NCBI GenBank assembly: GCA_003534175.1
Contig: DPFD01000125.1
Coordinates: forward strand, 506-7,458
Length of the DNA: 6,953 bases
Direction: 5' to 3'
From: Chitinophagaceae bacterium
GTDB taxonomy: Bacteria; Bacteroidota; Bacteroidia; Chitinophagales; Chitinophagaceae
Part shown: positions 6,294 to 6,953 of the stretch, piece by piece
How positions within the stretch are numbered: the first letter of the stretch is position 1
Layout of the letters: each line of letters opens with the position of its first letter
Position numbers and translations under genes: made by a program
The notes under the pieces: model-generated
Database searches by the model: none
Told to the model about the DNA's origin: nothing
The model's input: only the letters and a program-made list of their open reading frames with translations

Positions 6294-6949
6294 CCGGCAT
6301 CTTCCTCGAGTTTTTTAAATGCATTCTTTCCACGCAGGATTTTAATCAGATGGATAACCGCTGTTGCAGAAAATATCCCTCCAATGATCCAGTTCAGGTA
6401 GGCTTCACTGTTATGTATACTTCCGGCTGCTATCCGGCCGCCATAAATAAATATCAGGTGAGATATGAATGTACCCAGGCCAACCCCAATAATATAAGCA
6501 TTCAATACTTTTACACGCGAAGTGAGCACACCTCTGGTGAACAGCACCGTACTCCATCCAAACCAGAATGGAATCTGAACCGGATTCACGGCCGACATCA
6601 TCATCCCCAGTAAAAAGCGGTTCAGGTTATTTTCGAGTATCACATTTTTCGCCTGAGGATCACTGTTAGCTGCCGCCATAAAACTCCCTACAGCCAGTGC
6701 CACTACAATGGCCAGCGTAAGCCATTGCATCGCCCGCATCCATTTCACCTGCTTTCGTATCCAGTCAATCGCAATCAGCGAAAGCCTTACATAAATCATT
6801 TCTACCAGCAACACACCACAGGAAAACATCAGTGCCCTGGATATGGTTTCCTGTATGCTGATTTGCATAGCCGTAACATTCAGTGTTCCCATGGGCAATG
6901 AGCCCAGAAAACTAATCAGCAATCCCCAAAAAATAACACGCATCAGCAT
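6290..6949 (-). CDS. LysE-family amino-acid exporter (LysE/RhtB-type translocator)
   Basis: An inner-membrane permease expected to export amino acids or similar small metabolites; the substrate cannot be predicted. At 219 residues it has the usual length for the family. About six hydrophobic segments are visible (near 5-25, 37-62, 73-93, 112-137, 150-170 and 184-205). The N-terminal signature reads GSLPMGTLN (16-24), matching the family's conserved G-x-x-P-G-P-x-N region in the variant form with Thr in place of the second Pro. The second conserved site, SAVNPVQIPFWFGW (119-132), carries the Asn-Pro pair at the start of the fourth segment. The C-terminus is short and charged. Met1 (6949) and Met3 (6943) are both plausible starts. 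Only four bases remain upstream and the frame is still open there, so a longer N-terminus cannot be excluded, although the family usually begins about here. It is convergent with the Fe-S gene and shares its stop tetranucleotide. Confidence 0.88.
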   Translation of the reverse strand: MLMRVIFWGLLISFLGSLPMGTLNVTAMQISIQETISRALMFSCGVLLVEMIYVRLSLIAIDWIRKQVKWMRAMQWLTLAIVVALAVGSFMAAANSDPQAKNVILENNLNRFLLGMMMSAVNPVQIPFWFGWSTVLFTRGVLTSRVKVLNAYIIGVGLGTFISHLIFIYGGRIAAGSIHNSEAYLNWIIGGIFSATAVIHLIKILRGKNAFKKLEEDAG

Positions 6950-6953
6950 AATG

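Noticed and set aside
6306..6317. CTCGAG palindrome followed by a T-run as a terminator for the Fe-S gene
   Set aside because: A 6-base palindrome cannot form a stem with a loop; the bases are codons for the charged LysE C-terminus.
6350..6613. 87-codon plus-strand open frame within the LysE gene
   Set aside because: No recognisable domain; the minus-strand frame encodes a typical six-helix LysE protein over the same bases.
1..6953. A novel multi-gene defence, mobile or biosynthetic system
   Set aside because: All five genes belong to recognisable families with housekeeping or generic roles, none are co-oriented neighbours, and no repeats, integrases, att sites or toxin-antitoxin pairs are visible.

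Overview
The window looks like ordinary core chromosome of a member of the Bacteroidota, probably an environmental Chitinophagales/Cytophagales-type organism. Four things point that way: an S46 dipeptidyl peptidase, a DUF2279 exported protein of the kind common in that phylum, start codons without Shine-Dalgarno sequences, and two exact matches to the phylum's -7 promoter element TAnnTTTG. No mobile element, CRISPR array, tRNA, rRNA or phage gene is visible.

Layout: five protein genes fill almost the whole window in strictly alternating orientation. (1) 1-1623, minus: a phospho-sugar mutase (phosphoglucomutase/phosphomannomutase superfamily), cut by the window edge before its C-terminus. (2) 1714-2691, plus: an exported DUF2279 protein. 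(3) 2688-4892, minus: a secreted S46 peptidase whose specificity residue is the arginine typical of DPP11 (Asp/Glu-specific). (4) 5016-6293, plus: a membrane protein with a NarI-like cytochrome b part and a C-terminal dicluster 4Fe-4S domain (HdrC/GlpC-like). (5) 6290-6949, minus: a LysE-type amino-acid exporter.

The two divergent gaps (1624-1713, 90 bp; 4893-5015, 123 bp) must hold the promoters of four genes. The first holds facing copies of the same octamer, TATTTTTG, one per strand. The two convergent junctions (2688-2691 and 6290-6293) have no intergenic DNA: in each, both genes end on the same TTAA, so both stop codons overlap.

Every gene therefore appears to be transcribed alone or to run out of the window, and no operon can be read here. 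The genes do not form an evident pathway. The mutase serves sugar-phosphate and cell-surface polysaccharide metabolism, DPP11 serves periplasmic peptide degradation, the Fe-S protein serves membrane electron transfer, and LysE serves efflux. I found no previously undescribed multi-gene system. The points worth a second look are the promoter architecture (including a nearly leaderless DUF2279 transcript), the shared-stop junctions, the DPP11 subtype call with its lysine-rich tail, and the apparent lack of a catalytic partner next to the Fe-S membrane subunit.
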